NCBI RefSeq assembly: GCF_900091415.1
Contig: NZ_FMHU01000001.1
Span: 2,976,001 to 3,040,000, forward strand
Direction of reading: 5' to 3'
DNA length: 64,000 nucleotides
DNA from: Micromonospora inyonensis
GTDB taxonomy: Bacteria; Actinomycetota; Actinomycetes; Mycobacteriales; Micromonosporaceae
How positions within the stretch are numbered: the stretch's first letter is position 1; each line of letters starts with the position of its first letter. Shown piece by piece: positions 9,686-19,526 of the stretch. Made by a program: the position numbers and the translations under genes. Under the pieces are notes generated by a model. The model did no database searches. It saw only the letters and a program-made list of their open reading frames with translations, and was not told where the DNA came from.

Positions 9686-11340
9686 TGGGACTCCAGGTAG
9701 CGGTGCACCAGTGAGACGGCCATCGCGCCCTCACCGACCGCCGAGGCGACCCGCTTGACCGACTCGGCCCGGACGTCCCCGGCGGCGAAGACCCCGGGCA
9801 GGCTGGTCTCCAGGTGGTACGGGTCCCGCGCGAGCGGCCAGCCCGGCGGTCGGCGCCCACCGGCGACCAGGTCCGGGCCGGTCACCACGAAGCCGCGCTC
9901 GTCGCGGACCAGGACACCGTCCAGCCAGTCGGTGCGGGGCTGGGCGCCGATGAAGATGAACAGCCAGGAGGCGTCCACCTCACGGGTCTCACCGGTGCGG
10001 CTGTCGGCCAGGGTGAGCCGCTCCAGGTGCTCCACGCCCGACCCGGCGGCGACCACGGTGTGCGGGTGCACCACCACCCGGTCGTTCCGGTCGAGCTGGT
10101 CGATCAGGTACCGGGACATCGAGGCGGTCAGGTCGGCCCCCCGGATCAGCAGGTGCACGCGGGTGGCGTACCGGGAGAAGTGCACCGCCGCCTGCCCGGC
10201 GGAGTTCGCCCCGCCGACGATGTAGACCTCCTGGTCGACGCAGCTCGGCGCCTCGGTGGCGGTCGAGCCGTAGAAAACCCCCCGGCCGGTCAGCTCGGCC
10301 AGGCCGGGCGCGTCGAGCACCCGGTACGACACGCCGGTAGCGAGCACCACCGCGTGCGCGGCGATCGTGCTGCCGTCGCCGAACGTGAGCAGTCGGGCCG
10401 AGCCGGCGTCGGTCAGCCCGGTCACGTCCCGGGTGGTGAGCAGCTCGGCGCCGAACTTCAACGCCTGCCGGCGGGCCCGGTCGGTGAGCTGCGCGCCGGA
10501 CACCCCCTCCGGGAACCCGAGGTAGTTCTCGATCCGGCTGCTCTGCCCGGCCTGCCCGCCGGTGGCCCGCCGTTCGACCAGCACCGTGCGCAGCCCCTCG
10601 GACGCGCCGTAGACCGCCGCGCCCAGCCCGGCCGGGCCCCCGCCGACGACGACCAGGTCGTAGAACTCCTCGGTGGGGGCCACCCGGAGGCCCACCAGCG
10701 TGGCCAGGTCGGCCTCGGTGGGGTGGAACAGGTGCCGGCCGTCCGGGGCGATGACCACCGGCACGTCCTCGGCCGTCGCGCCGGCCGCGTTGAGCAGCCG
10801 CGCGCCCTCCGGGTCGTCGGCGAGCAGCCAGCGGTACGGGACGAGGTTGCGGGCGAGGAAGTCCCGGACGGCGAAGGACGGCGCGGACCAGCGGTGCCCG
10901 ACCACCCGGAGCTCGGCGGCGGCGGCCTCCGGGGTGGCCGCCCAGGCGTCGAGGAGGGTGTCCACCACCGGGTAGAGCTTCTCCTCCGGGGGGTGCCACG
11001 GCTTGAGCAGATAGTGGTCGAGGTCGACCAGGTTGATCGCGTCGATCGCCGCGTCGGTGTCGGCGTATGCGGTGAGCAGCACCCGACGGGCGGCGGGGAA
11101 GAGGTCCATCGCGGCCTCGAGGAACTCGATGCCGGTCATCTCGGGCATCCGGTAGTCGGCGACCAGCACCGCCACCTGTTCCCCCCGGAGCTTGAGTTCG
11201 CGCAACGTCTCCAGGGCGCTCGGGCCGGAACCGGCGCGGACCACCCGGTAGCGGTCGCCGTAACGCCGTCGTATGTCCCGGGCCACGGCACGGGAGACGG
11301 CCGGGTCGTCGTCGATGGTGAGGATCACCGGATTCGCCAC
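9682..11340 (-). CDS. Response-regulator receiver domain fused to thioredoxin-reductase-like FAD oxidoreductase
   Basis: 552 residues from a GTG at 11340. Residues 1-125 are a CheY-like receiver with the acidic pocket (IDDDP), phosphoacceptor Asp in VADYRMPEMTG, the Thr switch (LLTAY) and LLKPW lysine. After a linker of about 110 residues comes a two-Rossmann flavoprotein: GGGPAGLGAAVYGASEG, the TGGQAGQSSRIENYLGFP motif, VYIVGGANSAGQAA for NAD(P)H and GVFAAGDV for FAD. The redox-active CxxC of thioredoxin reductase is absent; a single Cys lies in EAPSCVDQEV. Phosphorylation by the neighbouring kinase may gate an NAD(P)H-dependent reductase. The electron acceptor is unknown. Confidence 0.92.
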   Translation of the reverse strand: MANPVILTIDDDPAVSRAVARDIRRRYGDRYRVVRAGSGPSALETLRELKLRGEQVAVLVADYRMPEMTGIEFLEAAMDLFPAARRVLLTAYADTDAAIDAINLVDLDHYLLKPWHPPEEKLYPVVDTLLDAWAATPEAAAAELRVVGHRWSAPSFAVRDFLARNLVPYRWLLADDPEGARLLNAAGATAEDVPVVIAPDGRHLFHPTEADLATLVGLRVAPTEEFYDLVVVGGGPAGLGAAVYGASEGLRTVLVERRATGGQAGQSSRIENYLGFPEGVSGAQLTDRARRQALKFGAELLTTRDVTGLTDAGSARLLTFGDGSTIAAHAVVLATGVSYRVLDAPGLAELTGRGVFYGSTATEAPSCVDQEVYIVGGANSAGQAAVHFSRYATRVHLLIRGADLTASMSRYLIDQLDRNDRVVVHPHTVVAAGSGVEHLERLTLADSRTGETREVDASWLFIFIGAQPRTDWLDGVLVRDERGFVVTGPDLVAGGRRPPGWPLARDPYHLETSLPGVFAAGDVRAESVKRVASAVGEGAMAVSLVHRYLESQ

Positions 11341-11396
11341 GCCCCCATCAAAGCACCCAGGCCGGTGGCGGCCCAAAGTGCCGGTGGCCTGCGGGT

Positions 11397-12614
11397 TCAG
11401 CGGGGGGCGTTGGTCAGTTCGACGGGTTCCGCGGTGTCCGGCAGCCGACGTCGGTGGCGCAGCTCGGCCGGGAGGACGACGAGCGCGACCAGGACGCCGA
11501 TCAGGCCGATGCCGGCGAAGCCCCACGCCGGGGTGGTGCGGTCGATGATCGCGCCGGCCAGCGGGGCCCCGAAGGCGACGCCGACGGTGATCGCCGAGGC
11601 GTGCAGCCCCATCGCCTCGCCCCGGACCGGACCGGGGGCGAGGCGGCTCACCGCGTCGGCGGTGGCGGCCAGCGTCGGCGCGCAGAGCAGACCGGCGGGG
11701 AGCAGGGCCAGGCCGAGCAGCCACCAGTGGCCCCCGGCCAGGCCGATCGGCACGGTGCAGAGGGCCAGCGCGGCCATCAGGGCCAGCGGCGACACCGGCC
11801 GGCTGACCGCGCCGTAGGCGAACCCGCCGACCAGGGAAGCCACCGCCCAGAGGGCCAGCACCGCACCGGTCCAGCCGACCTCGCCGTCGTCGCGCAGCGC
11901 GGCCACCACCGCCACGTCGGTGCCGCCGAGCACCAGCGTGCACGCCGTGCTGACGGCGAGTACGGCGAGCAGGCGCGGGCTGAGCCACTCCCGCCGGGGG
12001 GTCCGCCGGGCCGGGCCGGCAATTGCCTCCTCGGCGGTGCGCACCGGAGGGTTCAGCACCATCAGCGCGATCCCGGCGGCGACGATGCCACCACCCACCG
12101 CCCAGAGGGTGACCCGGGGCGCGATGGCGGTGGCCAGCGCCACGCCCAGTGCCGGGCCCACCATGAACGACAACTCCACCGACATCGAGTCCAGCGCGTA
12201 CGCCGGACGGCGGTGGTCCGGCGGCACCAGCGCGGCGATGCACTGCCGGATCACCGAGGAGAGCGGCAGGGCGAGCAGCCCGGCCAGGAACGCCGCGGGC
12301 AGCAGCAGCGCGTACGTCAGTTGTGGAGCGCTCGTCCAGAACAGCGCCTCGCCGGCTGTGGTGAGGACCAGGACCATGGTCAGGCCCCGCCGGTCGATCA
12401 GCCGGCCCAGCAACGGTGCGCCGAGGGCCGCGCCGACGGTCAGGGCGGCGCCGACCAGGGCGGCGGCGCCGTACCCCCGGTCGAGGTCGAGCAGCACGTA
12501 GAAGGTGAGAGCGATGCCCGCCGCGGTGTGCGGGATGCGGGCCAGCACCGCCACGAGCAGCAGCGACCGGATCCCGGGCACCGCGAGGGCGTCCCGGTAG
12601 GGCGTGAGATTCAT
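11397..12614 (-). CDS. MFS transporter
   Basis: 405 residues from the ATG at 12614, which has GGAGG about 12 bases upstream; a start at 12674 would add about 20 polar residues. About 12 hydrophobic segments are visible, with the MFS loop motif LLGRLIDRRGLTM between helices 2 and 3. The family exports small molecules by proton antiport. No substrate clue is present. The next gene upstream on this strand (pncB-pncA pair) is 64 bases away, so it could be co-transcribed. Confidence 0.88.
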   Translation of the reverse strand: MNLTPYRDALAVPGIRSLLLVAVLARIPHTAAGIALTFYVLLDLDRGYGAAALVGAALTVGAALGAPLLGRLIDRRGLTMVLVLTTAGEALFWTSAPQLTYALLLPAAFLAGLLALPLSSVIRQCIAALVPPDHRRPAYALDSMSVELSFMVGPALGVALATAIAPRVTLWAVGGGIVAAGIALMVLNPPVRTAEEAIAGPARRTPRREWLSPRLLAVLAVSTACTLVLGGTDVAVVAALRDDGEVGWTGAVLALWAVASLVGGFAYGAVSRPVSPLALMAALALCTVPIGLAGGHWWLLGLALLPAGLLCAPTLAATADAVSRLAPGPVRGEAMGLHASAITVGVAFGAPLAGAIIDRTTPAWGFAGIGLIGVLVALVVLPAELRHRRRLPDTAEPVELTNAPR

Positions 12615-12678
12615 GACGGTGGGCACCTCCGCCGACCATCCTCGGCGGGGGGTACGACGGGAGCCACCGGTCAACGGC

Positions 12679-13260
12679 TCATGCGGTCGGCATCACGGGC
12701 TCGCCGTGCAGGGTGACCCCGGCCCCCTCCATGGCCCGCAACGCCACGTCGGTGGTGGCCGGCGCGACGGCGGCGGTCAGCTCCAGCAGCACGGTGGTAC
12801 GGAAGCCCTCCCGGGCGGCGTCCAGCGCGGTGGCCCGGACGCAGTGGTCGGTGGCGATGCCGACCAGGTCGACCCGGTCCACGTCGTGCCGGCGCAGCCA
12901 GTCGGCCAGGCACTCGCCGTCGGCGGCGTGCCCCTCGAAACCCGAGTACGCGGCGGCGTGCTCGCCCTTGTGGAAGACCGCCTCGACCCGCGTGGTGTCC
13001 AGCTCGGGATGGAACTCCGATCCGGGGGTACCCACGACGCAGTGCCGGGGCCAGGAGTCGACGAAGTCGGGCGGGTTCCCGAAGTGCGCGCCCGGGTCGA
13101 CGTGGTAGTCCTTCGTGGCGACCACGTGGTCCCAGCGTTCGGGTGCCGTGGCGAGCAGCCGGGAGATCCCGGCCGCCACGCCGGCCCCGCCCGCCACGGC
13201 GAGCGAGCCGCCCTCGCAGAAGTCGTTCTGTACGTCCACGATGATCAGCGCGTTGGCCAT
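12679..13260 (-). CDS. pncA: Nicotinamidase
   Basis: 193 residues, isochorismatase-like hydrolase fold. The catalytic triad is present: Asp9 (IIVDVQNDF), the lysine in VFHKGEHA and the cysteine in GIATDHCVRAT. The metal-binding region reads TKDYHVDPGAHF. It converts nicotinamide to nicotinate in the cytosol for the Preiss-Handler NAD salvage route and, by family knowledge, would also activate pyrazinamide. It lies 18 bases downstream of pncB on the same strand, so the two consecutive salvage enzymes form an operon. Confidence 0.96.
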   Translation of the reverse strand: MANALIIVDVQNDFCEGGSLAVAGGAGVAAGISRLLATAPERWDHVVATKDYHVDPGAHFGNPPDFVDSWPRHCVVGTPGSEFHPELDTTRVEAVFHKGEHAAAYSGFEGHAADGECLADWLRRHDVDRVDLVGIATDHCVRATALDAAREGFRTTVLLELTAAVAPATTDVALRAMEGAGVTLHGEPVMPTA

Positions 13261-13278
13261 CGGAGCGTTCCTTTCCGG

Positions 13279-14565
13279 TCAGCCGGCGGGTACGACGGTG
13301 ACGGGCACCGCCGGGTCCCCGGCGGAGAGCTTCAACCCCTCCCAGGGGATCGAGATCAGGCACTGCCGCAGGTGCTCCCGCGACTCGTCCAGCCGGGGCA
13401 GGTCGACCGGCTCGCCGTCGACCAGGTACGACCGCTGGAGCAGCCGGTCGTGCGGGAGGTGGTCGGGCACGCCCTGCGGCACGATGACCTCCTCGGTGGC
13501 GGTGCCGGTGGGCTTGTGCCGCCGGACGGCGATCTTGCGTCCGCCGATGGTGGCCTTGTGCTCGGAGCGCTTCACCACCGGACGGCCGTCGACCTCGACC
13601 AGTTTGTAGACCAGTCCGGCGGTGGGCGCGCCGGAGCCGGTGACCACGGCGGTGCCCGCGCCGTACATGTCGACCGGCTCGGCGGCGAGTGCGGCGATGG
13701 CGTACTCGTCGAGGTCACCCGAGACGATGATCTTGGTCTCGGTGGCGCCGAGCGAGTCGAGCAGTTCCCGGGCGCGCTGGGCGATCACCGCCAGGTCCCC
13801 GGAGTCGATCCGGACCGCCCGCAGCTCCGGCCCGGCGACCTCGATCGCGTTGCGGATGCCCTGCCTGATGTCGTACGTGTCCACCAGCAGCGTGGTGTCC
13901 CTGCCCAGCGTGGCGACCTGCGAGGCGAACGCGGCCCGCTCGTCGTCGTGCAGCAGGGTGAACGCGTGCGCCGCGGTGCCGGCGGTGGGGATGCCGTACC
14001 GCTGCCCGGCGGCCAGGTTCGAGGTGAACGCGAAACCGGCCAGGTACGCGGCCCGCGCGGCGGCCACCGCCGCCTCCTCGTGCGCCCGCCGGGAACCCAT
14101 CTCGATCAGCGTCCGGCCCCGGGCGGCGGTGACCATCCGGGCCGCCGCGGCGGCCACCGCGCAGTCGTGGTTGAGCACCGACAGCACCAGCGTCTCCAGC
14201 ACCACGCACTCGGCGAAGCCGCCCGAGACGGTGAGCACGGGCGAACCGGGGAAGAACAGCTCGCCCTCGGCGTACCCGTCGACGTCCCCGGTGAAACGGT
14301 AGCGGGACAGCCAGTCGGCCGCCGCGTCGTCGACCACCCCGGTCCGGCGGAGGAAGTCCACCTCCGCCTCGTCGAAGCGGAAGTCGCGGATCAGCTCGAT
14401 CAGCCGGGCGGTGCCGGCGACCACCCCGTACCGGCGGCCGGTCGGCAGCCGCCGACCGAACACCTCGAAGACACAGCGCCGGTCGGCGGTGCCGTCCCGC
14501 AGGGCGGCGCTGACCATGGTCAGCTCGTAGTGGTCGGTCAGCAGCGCGGGGCGAAGGGTGCTCAC
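13279..14565 (-). CDS. pncB: Nicotinate phosphoribosyltransferase
   Basis: 428 residues from a GTG at 14565. The N-terminus LLTDHYELTMVSAALRDGT, VFEVFGRRLPTGR and the KATIGGRKIAVRR tail are characteristic; the central ESG-type barrel region (VRIDSGDL, IIVSGDLDEY) binds PRPP. It forms nicotinate mononucleotide from nicotinate and PRPP, the step after PncA. The gene starts only 16 bases after the stop of the upstream LuxR-family gene on the same strand, so it may be read through from that promoter. Confidence 0.96.
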   Translation of the reverse strand: MSTLRPALLTDHYELTMVSAALRDGTADRRCVFEVFGRRLPTGRRYGVVAGTARLIELIRDFRFDEAEVDFLRRTGVVDDAAADWLSRYRFTGDVDGYAEGELFFPGSPVLTVSGGFAECVVLETLVLSVLNHDCAVAAAAARMVTAARGRTLIEMGSRRAHEEAAVAAARAAYLAGFAFTSNLAAGQRYGIPTAGTAAHAFTLLHDDERAAFASQVATLGRDTTLLVDTYDIRQGIRNAIEVAGPELRAVRIDSGDLAVIAQRARELLDSLGATETKIIVSGDLDEYAIAALAAEPVDMYGAGTAVVTGSGAPTAGLVYKLVEVDGRPVVKRSEHKATIGGRKIAVRRHKPTGTATEEVIVPQGVPDHLPHDRLLQRSYLVDGEPVDLPRLDESREHLRQCLISIPWEGLKLSAGDPAVPVTVVPAG

Positions 14566-14581
14566 GACCCCAGCCTAGAGT

Positions 14582-17260
14582 TCAGTGCGAAGCGCCGTCC
14601 CCGTGGCCCGGGATGCAGCGCAGCGCGGCCCGCAGCTCAGGCCGCCCGGCGATACCCAGCTTGCCGTAGATCCGCTGGAGATGGTTCTCCACCGTGCGGG
14701 GGGAGAGGAAGAGCTGCTCGGCGATCCGGCGGCTCGCCACGCCGTCGGCGGCGAGGCTGGCGATCTGCCACTCCCGGTCGGTCAGCGCGGGCTGACCGAG
14801 CCGCAGCGCCGGCGTCCGGAGCTGGTCGCAGCGGCCCAGCAGGTCGCCGAGGCGGTCGTGGGCGGCGCCGGAGGTCGCCGCCCGCTGCCGGCGCAGGCGG
14901 TGCAGCGCCAGTGCCGCCGCCTCCGCGGCGAAGACGTTCAGCTCGTGGTCGGCGAACTCGTCGGCGACGGCCAGCAGATCGTCCGGGGACCCGCTGGCCA
15001 CGGCCCGCGCGTGCCGGGCCAGCAGCGGTGGCAGCACCCCGTCCACCTGCTCGGTAAGCTCGGTCAGCCGCTGCGCGACCGTCCGCCGGTGCCCGTCGGA
15101 GCAGCGCGGGCCGACCGGGAGGGTCGCCTCGTCCAGCCGCACCAGATCGTGCAGGACCAGCACCTCGTGCCCGGCGAAGCCGTCCGCCCGCAGCCGGTCG
15201 GCCAGCTCGGCGAGGTGCTTCACCGCGCCGGCCAGGTCGCCGGTGACCGCGAGCACCGCGCCACGCGCCTGTTCCAGCCACGGGTAGAGCACCGCCATCC
15301 CGGGTGAGTGGGTGCGGTCGGCGTCCGCCATCGCCTCGGCCGCTCCGACGGCGTCGCCGCGCAGCGCCGCCGCCTGCGCCCGCTCGGCGTGGGCGAGGCC
15401 GGCGTAGACCCGACTGCTGGTCAACACCGCGCAGGCCCCGAGGCTGGTCTTCAGCGCCTCGGCGCTGCGCCCGCGCAGCCGGGCCGCGTACGCCTGGAGG
15501 ATGCCCAGGTAGCCGGTGCCCAACCGGAAGTCGCCCGCCCCGGCCAGGTCGGCGAACTCGTCGACCACGATGGCGTCGATGCCGGCGAGTTCCCCGGCGA
15601 GCATCAGCCGGGTGCCCCGCGCCAGCTCCAGCGCCAGTTGCAGGTACGGCATGTCACCCCGCCACTGGGCGGCCTCCGCCTCGACCGCCGTGATCGCCGC
15701 CGCGCTGAGCACCAGCCGGCCCTGGGCGGCCTGGAGGTGGGCGATCGTGCACCGGGCCAGCTCGCGGGACGCCACCCCGGCGGCCGGACGGTCCAGCACC
15801 GCGCAGCTCAGCAGCTGGGCGGCGGCCAGGTCGAGCCGGTGCAGCCGCATGATCGCCTCGAACGCGCGGACCCGGGTCTGGTCGGCGATGTCGGTCAGCT
15901 CCGCCGCCCGCACCGCCATCTCCTCCACCGTGGACTCCTGCCGCAGTCCCCAGTAGCTGACCATGCCCCGGACGGTCAGCCACCGGCTGTACCGGTCGTC
16001 GGCGTCGAGCTGGCCGGCGACCGCGTCGAGCACGTCGAGCGCCTCCTCCGGCCGGTCGGCGAACATCAGGATGGTGGCCAGCAGCTCGGCTGCGGCGTAC
16101 CCGCCGTCGGCCTCCAGCGCCGCGCGGGCCAGTCGGGTCGCCAGCGGCACGTCGTACCGGGCGAAGGCCTGGACGGCCGCGCCGAGCAGCAGCGCGGAAT
16201 CCTGCCCGGTGCCGGAGTCGAGCCGCCACACCGCCACCCGCAGCACGTCGTCCCGACGACGCTTGCCCGCCGCCTCGATCAGGTCGGCGAGCTGTGCCTG
16301 CAACCGCCGGGTCCGGCTGACCGGGCACCGCCGGCGCATCACCTCCCCGTAGAGTGGGTGCGCCAGCCGGACGTCGAGCCGCCGGTCGTCGCGGACCACC
16401 GAGATCAGTCCCCGTTCCTCGGCGGTCTCCACGGCGGCCGGATCGGCGGCCCGGGTGAGCAGTTCCAGCCCGAGCGGCTCGCCGAAGGCGGCCAGCTCGA
16501 CCACCGTGCGGACCTCCGGGGTGAGCTGACCGATCCGGACGCCGATCAGGTCGGTGAGGCTGGGGGCCAGCTCCAGGCGACCGGTCCATCGCCAGATGCC
16601 GTACGTCTCGTGCAGCTCGCCGCTGCCCAGCGCGGCGAGCACCAGCTCCCGCAGCAGCAGCGGGTTGCCGCCGGAGAGCCGCCAGAGCCGGTCCGCCGAG
16701 CAGGACTCCACCGGCCTGCCGAGGATGGCGGCGAGCAGCCCGGTGGTGTCGGCCAGGTCGAGCGGGGCCAGTTCGGCGTGGTCGACCAGGTCGTCGGTCC
16801 AGAGTGCGCGGATCGGCAACGGCACCTGCTCGCCGTTGCGCAGCGTCCCCAGCACCGTGGCGTTGTCCAGCCGGGCGATCAGGTGCACCAGCGCGGCCGA
16901 GGGCGGGTCCAGCAGGTGTGCGTCGTCCACCGCCAGCACGATCGGCCGCCCGGCGGCCTGCTGCCGCAACGCGTCCACCGCCCACCGCAGGACACCGGCG
17001 GGGGAGAGCCCCCGGGGCTGCTCGGTCGGCAGGACCTGCACCAGCCCGCCGAACGGGATGGTGGCGGTGGTGGCGCTGGCCGCCACCATCCAGATCGCGT
17101 ACCGGTCGGTAGGTAGTGCCGTGATCCCCTCCCGCAGGAGCCGGCTCTTGCCGATGCCGGCCGTTCCACTCAGGAAGAGGCCCCGCCCCTCGCCCCCGGT
17201 CACCGCGGAGAGCAGACGGCCCAGATCCGCTGACCGGCCGATGAACTCCCACCGACTCAT
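14582..17260 (-). CDS. LAL-type LuxR-family transcriptional regulator with AAA/NACHT-like ATPase
   Basis: 892 residues from the ATG at 17260, chosen because the ATPase domain begins directly (WEFIGRSADL). Walker A GTAGIGKS lies at about 32-39 and Walker B IVLAVDDAHLLD near 125. A winged-helix and long helical (TPR/MalT-like) middle section follows. The last 65 residues form a LuxR HTH (LTDREWQIASLAADGVASRRIAEQLFLS-type). LAL proteins are ATP-dependent activators of metabolic or antibiotic genes. The gene is divergent from the dynamin-like gene (about 205 bases apart) and upstream of pncB-pncA. Its targets are unknown. Confidence 0.93.
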   Translation of the reverse strand: MSRWEFIGRSADLGRLLSAVTGGEGRGLFLSGTAGIGKSRLLREGITALPTDRYAIWMVAASATTATIPFGGLVQVLPTEQPRGLSPAGVLRWAVDALRQQAAGRPIVLAVDDAHLLDPPSAALVHLIARLDNATVLGTLRNGEQVPLPIRALWTDDLVDHAELAPLDLADTTGLLAAILGRPVESCSADRLWRLSGGNPLLLRELVLAALGSGELHETYGIWRWTGRLELAPSLTDLIGVRIGQLTPEVRTVVELAAFGEPLGLELLTRAADPAAVETAEERGLISVVRDDRRLDVRLAHPLYGEVMRRRCPVSRTRRLQAQLADLIEAAGKRRRDDVLRVAVWRLDSGTGQDSALLLGAAVQAFARYDVPLATRLARAALEADGGYAAAELLATILMFADRPEEALDVLDAVAGQLDADDRYSRWLTVRGMVSYWGLRQESTVEEMAVRAAELTDIADQTRVRAFEAIMRLHRLDLAAAQLLSCAVLDRPAAGVASRELARCTIAHLQAAQGRLVLSAAAITAVEAEAAQWRGDMPYLQLALELARGTRLMLAGELAGIDAIVVDEFADLAGAGDFRLGTGYLGILQAYAARLRGRSAEALKTSLGACAVLTSSRVYAGLAHAERAQAAALRGDAVGAAEAMADADRTHSPGMAVLYPWLEQARGAVLAVTGDLAGAVKHLAELADRLRADGFAGHEVLVLHDLVRLDEATLPVGPRCSDGHRRTVAQRLTELTEQVDGVLPPLLARHARAVASGSPDDLLAVADEFADHELNVFAAEAAALALHRLRRQRAATSGAAHDRLGDLLGRCDQLRTPALRLGQPALTDREWQIASLAADGVASRRIAEQLFLSPRTVENHLQRIYGKLGIAGRPELRAALRCIPGHGDGASH

Positions 17261-17465
17261 CGGGGCAGCATATCCATCGGATTCGCTGTGCGTGCAGCCC
17301 GTCACGCACCGAAGTTGAGTAGGCTTCTCGTTACCGCTGAGTATCGGAACTCTCCGTTCCGGGACGGTTTCCGCCCGTAGTCTTCCGGCGTTCGGCTGCG
17401 TCGGCCGAACACTCCACGCTGCCGGCGCGGCCCGCCGGCCCGACTCGCCAGGGAGGCAGTCCGCG

Positions 17466-19069
17466 ATGACGTCACGTCCTCGGCGGGGCGACAACGGGAC
17501 GGGCTGTGCGGAGGCTGACGCCGCCGACGGCGACCACCGTCCGGCGGACGCCCTCGACGCCCCGGTGGACCCGGACGCCATGGACGCCTCGACACCACAG
17601 CGGGGCACGGAGCCGGCGGAGGGCGTCCGGGTGGCGCCGGACGAGCCGCTGGCCGTGATCGCCACCGGTCCGGCCGGGGCGGCCCGGCGGGACGTGCTCG
17701 CCGCGCTGTTGGACGTGCCGCCGACGACCGTGCCGATGCCCGACGACAGCTACCTGGTGGCCCGGTACGCCCCGGAGACCACCCGGGCCGCCTTCGTGCC
17801 CGGCTACCGGCAGCCACACGCCCTCACGATCGACGTGCCGGCGGCCGGACCGGCGTTCCCCCGGCCGCCGCGCCGGGTCGAGCTGCACCGCCCGCACCGC
17901 TGCTGCGACACGTGGCGCTGGTGGGTGCGCCGGACACCGACGCGTTGGGCATCGCCGGGAGCCGGGTGCTGTGTGAGGTCGCCGGCCGGGGCGGCGCGCT
18001 GCTCGTGGTGATCTCCGCCGACCAGGTGTTCACCGCGGCGGAGCTGGACCTGCTCGGCGGGGCAGCCCGGGCGGATCTGGCCGTCTTCTTCGTGGTCACC
18101 CCGGGAACGACGGGGTGGCACGGGGGCGTGGCCCCGGCGGCCACGGCTCCGGCGGACGGTACGGGGACGCCTTCCGCCGGCGGGACGCCGCCCGTCGACC
18201 CGGTCGGGTCGGCCGTGCGGAAACAGCGGGCGGCCCTGCTCGCGGTCGTTCCGGAGCTGGCCGTCGCGCCCTGGTTCCCGTCCCGCCCCGGTGGGGTCGG
18301 GGCACTCCGCCGGGCCGTGGTCGCCTGGGCGGCCGGGGAGGGGCCGCGCCGGCTCGCCACCGCGCCGCCGGCCGGCCCGCACCGTACCGTGCCGGTGGTG
18401 CCGGGCGCGCACGCCCGGGACTGGGCCGACCGGCTCGACCGGCAGGTCCGCGCGCACGCCCAGCGGATCCGCCAGCACCTCGCCATCGAGCTGGCCCACA
18501 TCCACCTGCGCGTGGTGCAGGAGATCGTCTTCGGGGCGGGCTGCGCCGGACTGCCGCGCGTGCTCGACCGGGAGGTGCACGCCCTGTCCCAGCTCGCGAC
18601 CGTGCAGTGCGACCAGGCGGTGGACCGGTTGGTGCGCGACACCGGCACCCTGGTCCTCGGCAGGCCACCGCAGGACGCGACCCACCGGCGGATCTGCGCC
18701 GCCGTGCAAACCGGTCTGGCCGGGTCGCGGGCGGTCCGGAGCCTGGAACGGGTGCTCCTGGTCACCAGTGCCGGCGACATCGCCGACGTGACCGGGGCCG
18801 GCGCGCTCGCCGCGCTCGACGCGTACCCCGGCGCGCCACGTACCGCCGTCCTGCCGCCGGTCGCGGTGGCCCTCGCCGGCGGTTGCTTCCTGCACTTCTG
18901 GGGGCCTGGCAGCACCGACCCGGGCGGCGCGCGGTCCTGGCTCCAGCACGTGCTGCGCGAGCTCGACCGGGAGTTGCAGCGCGAGGTGTCCCACCGGCTC
19001 GACGCGGTCCGGCGGGCGCTGGGCGCGGTGTTCGCCGAGGCCGTCGACCACGGCATCCTGCTCGCTTGA
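17466..19069 (+). pseudogene. Dynamin-like GTPase-related protein, frameshifted
   Basis: Two reading frames together encode one protein of about 535 residues. The first (from ATG 17466) carries a degenerate P-loop-like segment (IATGPAGAARRDVLAALL); from about 17895 the sense continues one frame away as [35 protein letters not shown] and a long helical C-terminus. The total length is one base short of a multiple of three, so one base is missing near 17885-17900. The VISADQ-FTAAEL-L strand resembles the dynamin family switch/G4 region of actinobacterial dynamin-like proteins, but GKS is absent, so GTP hydrolysis is doubtful even if the frame is repaired. Either a true frameshift mutation or a base-call error explains this. 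Confidence 0.65.
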
Positions 19070-19224
19070 CCGGTCGACGGATCGTGCCGGGACGACGCAG
19101 GGCCGAGGCGGCGGATCCTCGGTCGCAGGCCGCCTCCCGGAAGGGACCGGAGAAGGGGGATCCGGGCACCGATCCGGATCCGCCCGGCGTTCCGGTTCAT
19201 CGCAATCGGGATTCCGGTGGCACG

Positions 19225-19524
19225 ATGGGTGGCATGGCGGCTCCACAGGTGGCACCGGTCGAGACGCCGGGCACCGAAGAGGTGCCGGTCTCGGACCGGC
19301 CATGGGTGACGATCGTGTGGGACGACCCGGTCAACCTGATGACGTACGTGACCTGGGTCTTCCAGAAGCTCTTCGGATACAGCCGGGAGAGGGCCGAGCA
19401 ACTGATGTTGGATGTGCACCACAAGGGCCGTGCCGTGGTCTCCACCGGCGCGCGGGAACGGATGGAGCACGACGCGTCGCAGCTGCACGCGTACGGGCTC
19501 TGGGCGACGGTGGACCGTTCGTGA
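19225..19524 (+). CDS. clpS: ATP-dependent Clp protease adaptor ClpS
   Basis: 99 residues from the ATG at 19225, with an in-frame ATG at 19234 as alternative. The ClpS core is complete: [20 protein letters not shown] (the N-degron pocket), then [13 protein letters not shown] and a final [17 protein letters not shown] strand. ClpS delivers N-degron substrates to the ClpC/ClpP protease in the cytosol. The stop overlaps the next coding region (GTGA at 19521-19524 if that gene starts at its GTG), so it is coupled with the DUF2017 gene, a pairing conserved in actinobacteria. Confidence 0.95.
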   Translation: MGGMAAPQVAPVETPGTEEVPVSDRPWVTIVWDDPVNLMTYVTWVFQKLFGYSRERAEQLMLDVHHKGRAVVSTGARERMEHDASQLHAYGLWATVDRS

Positions 19525-19526
19525 GC

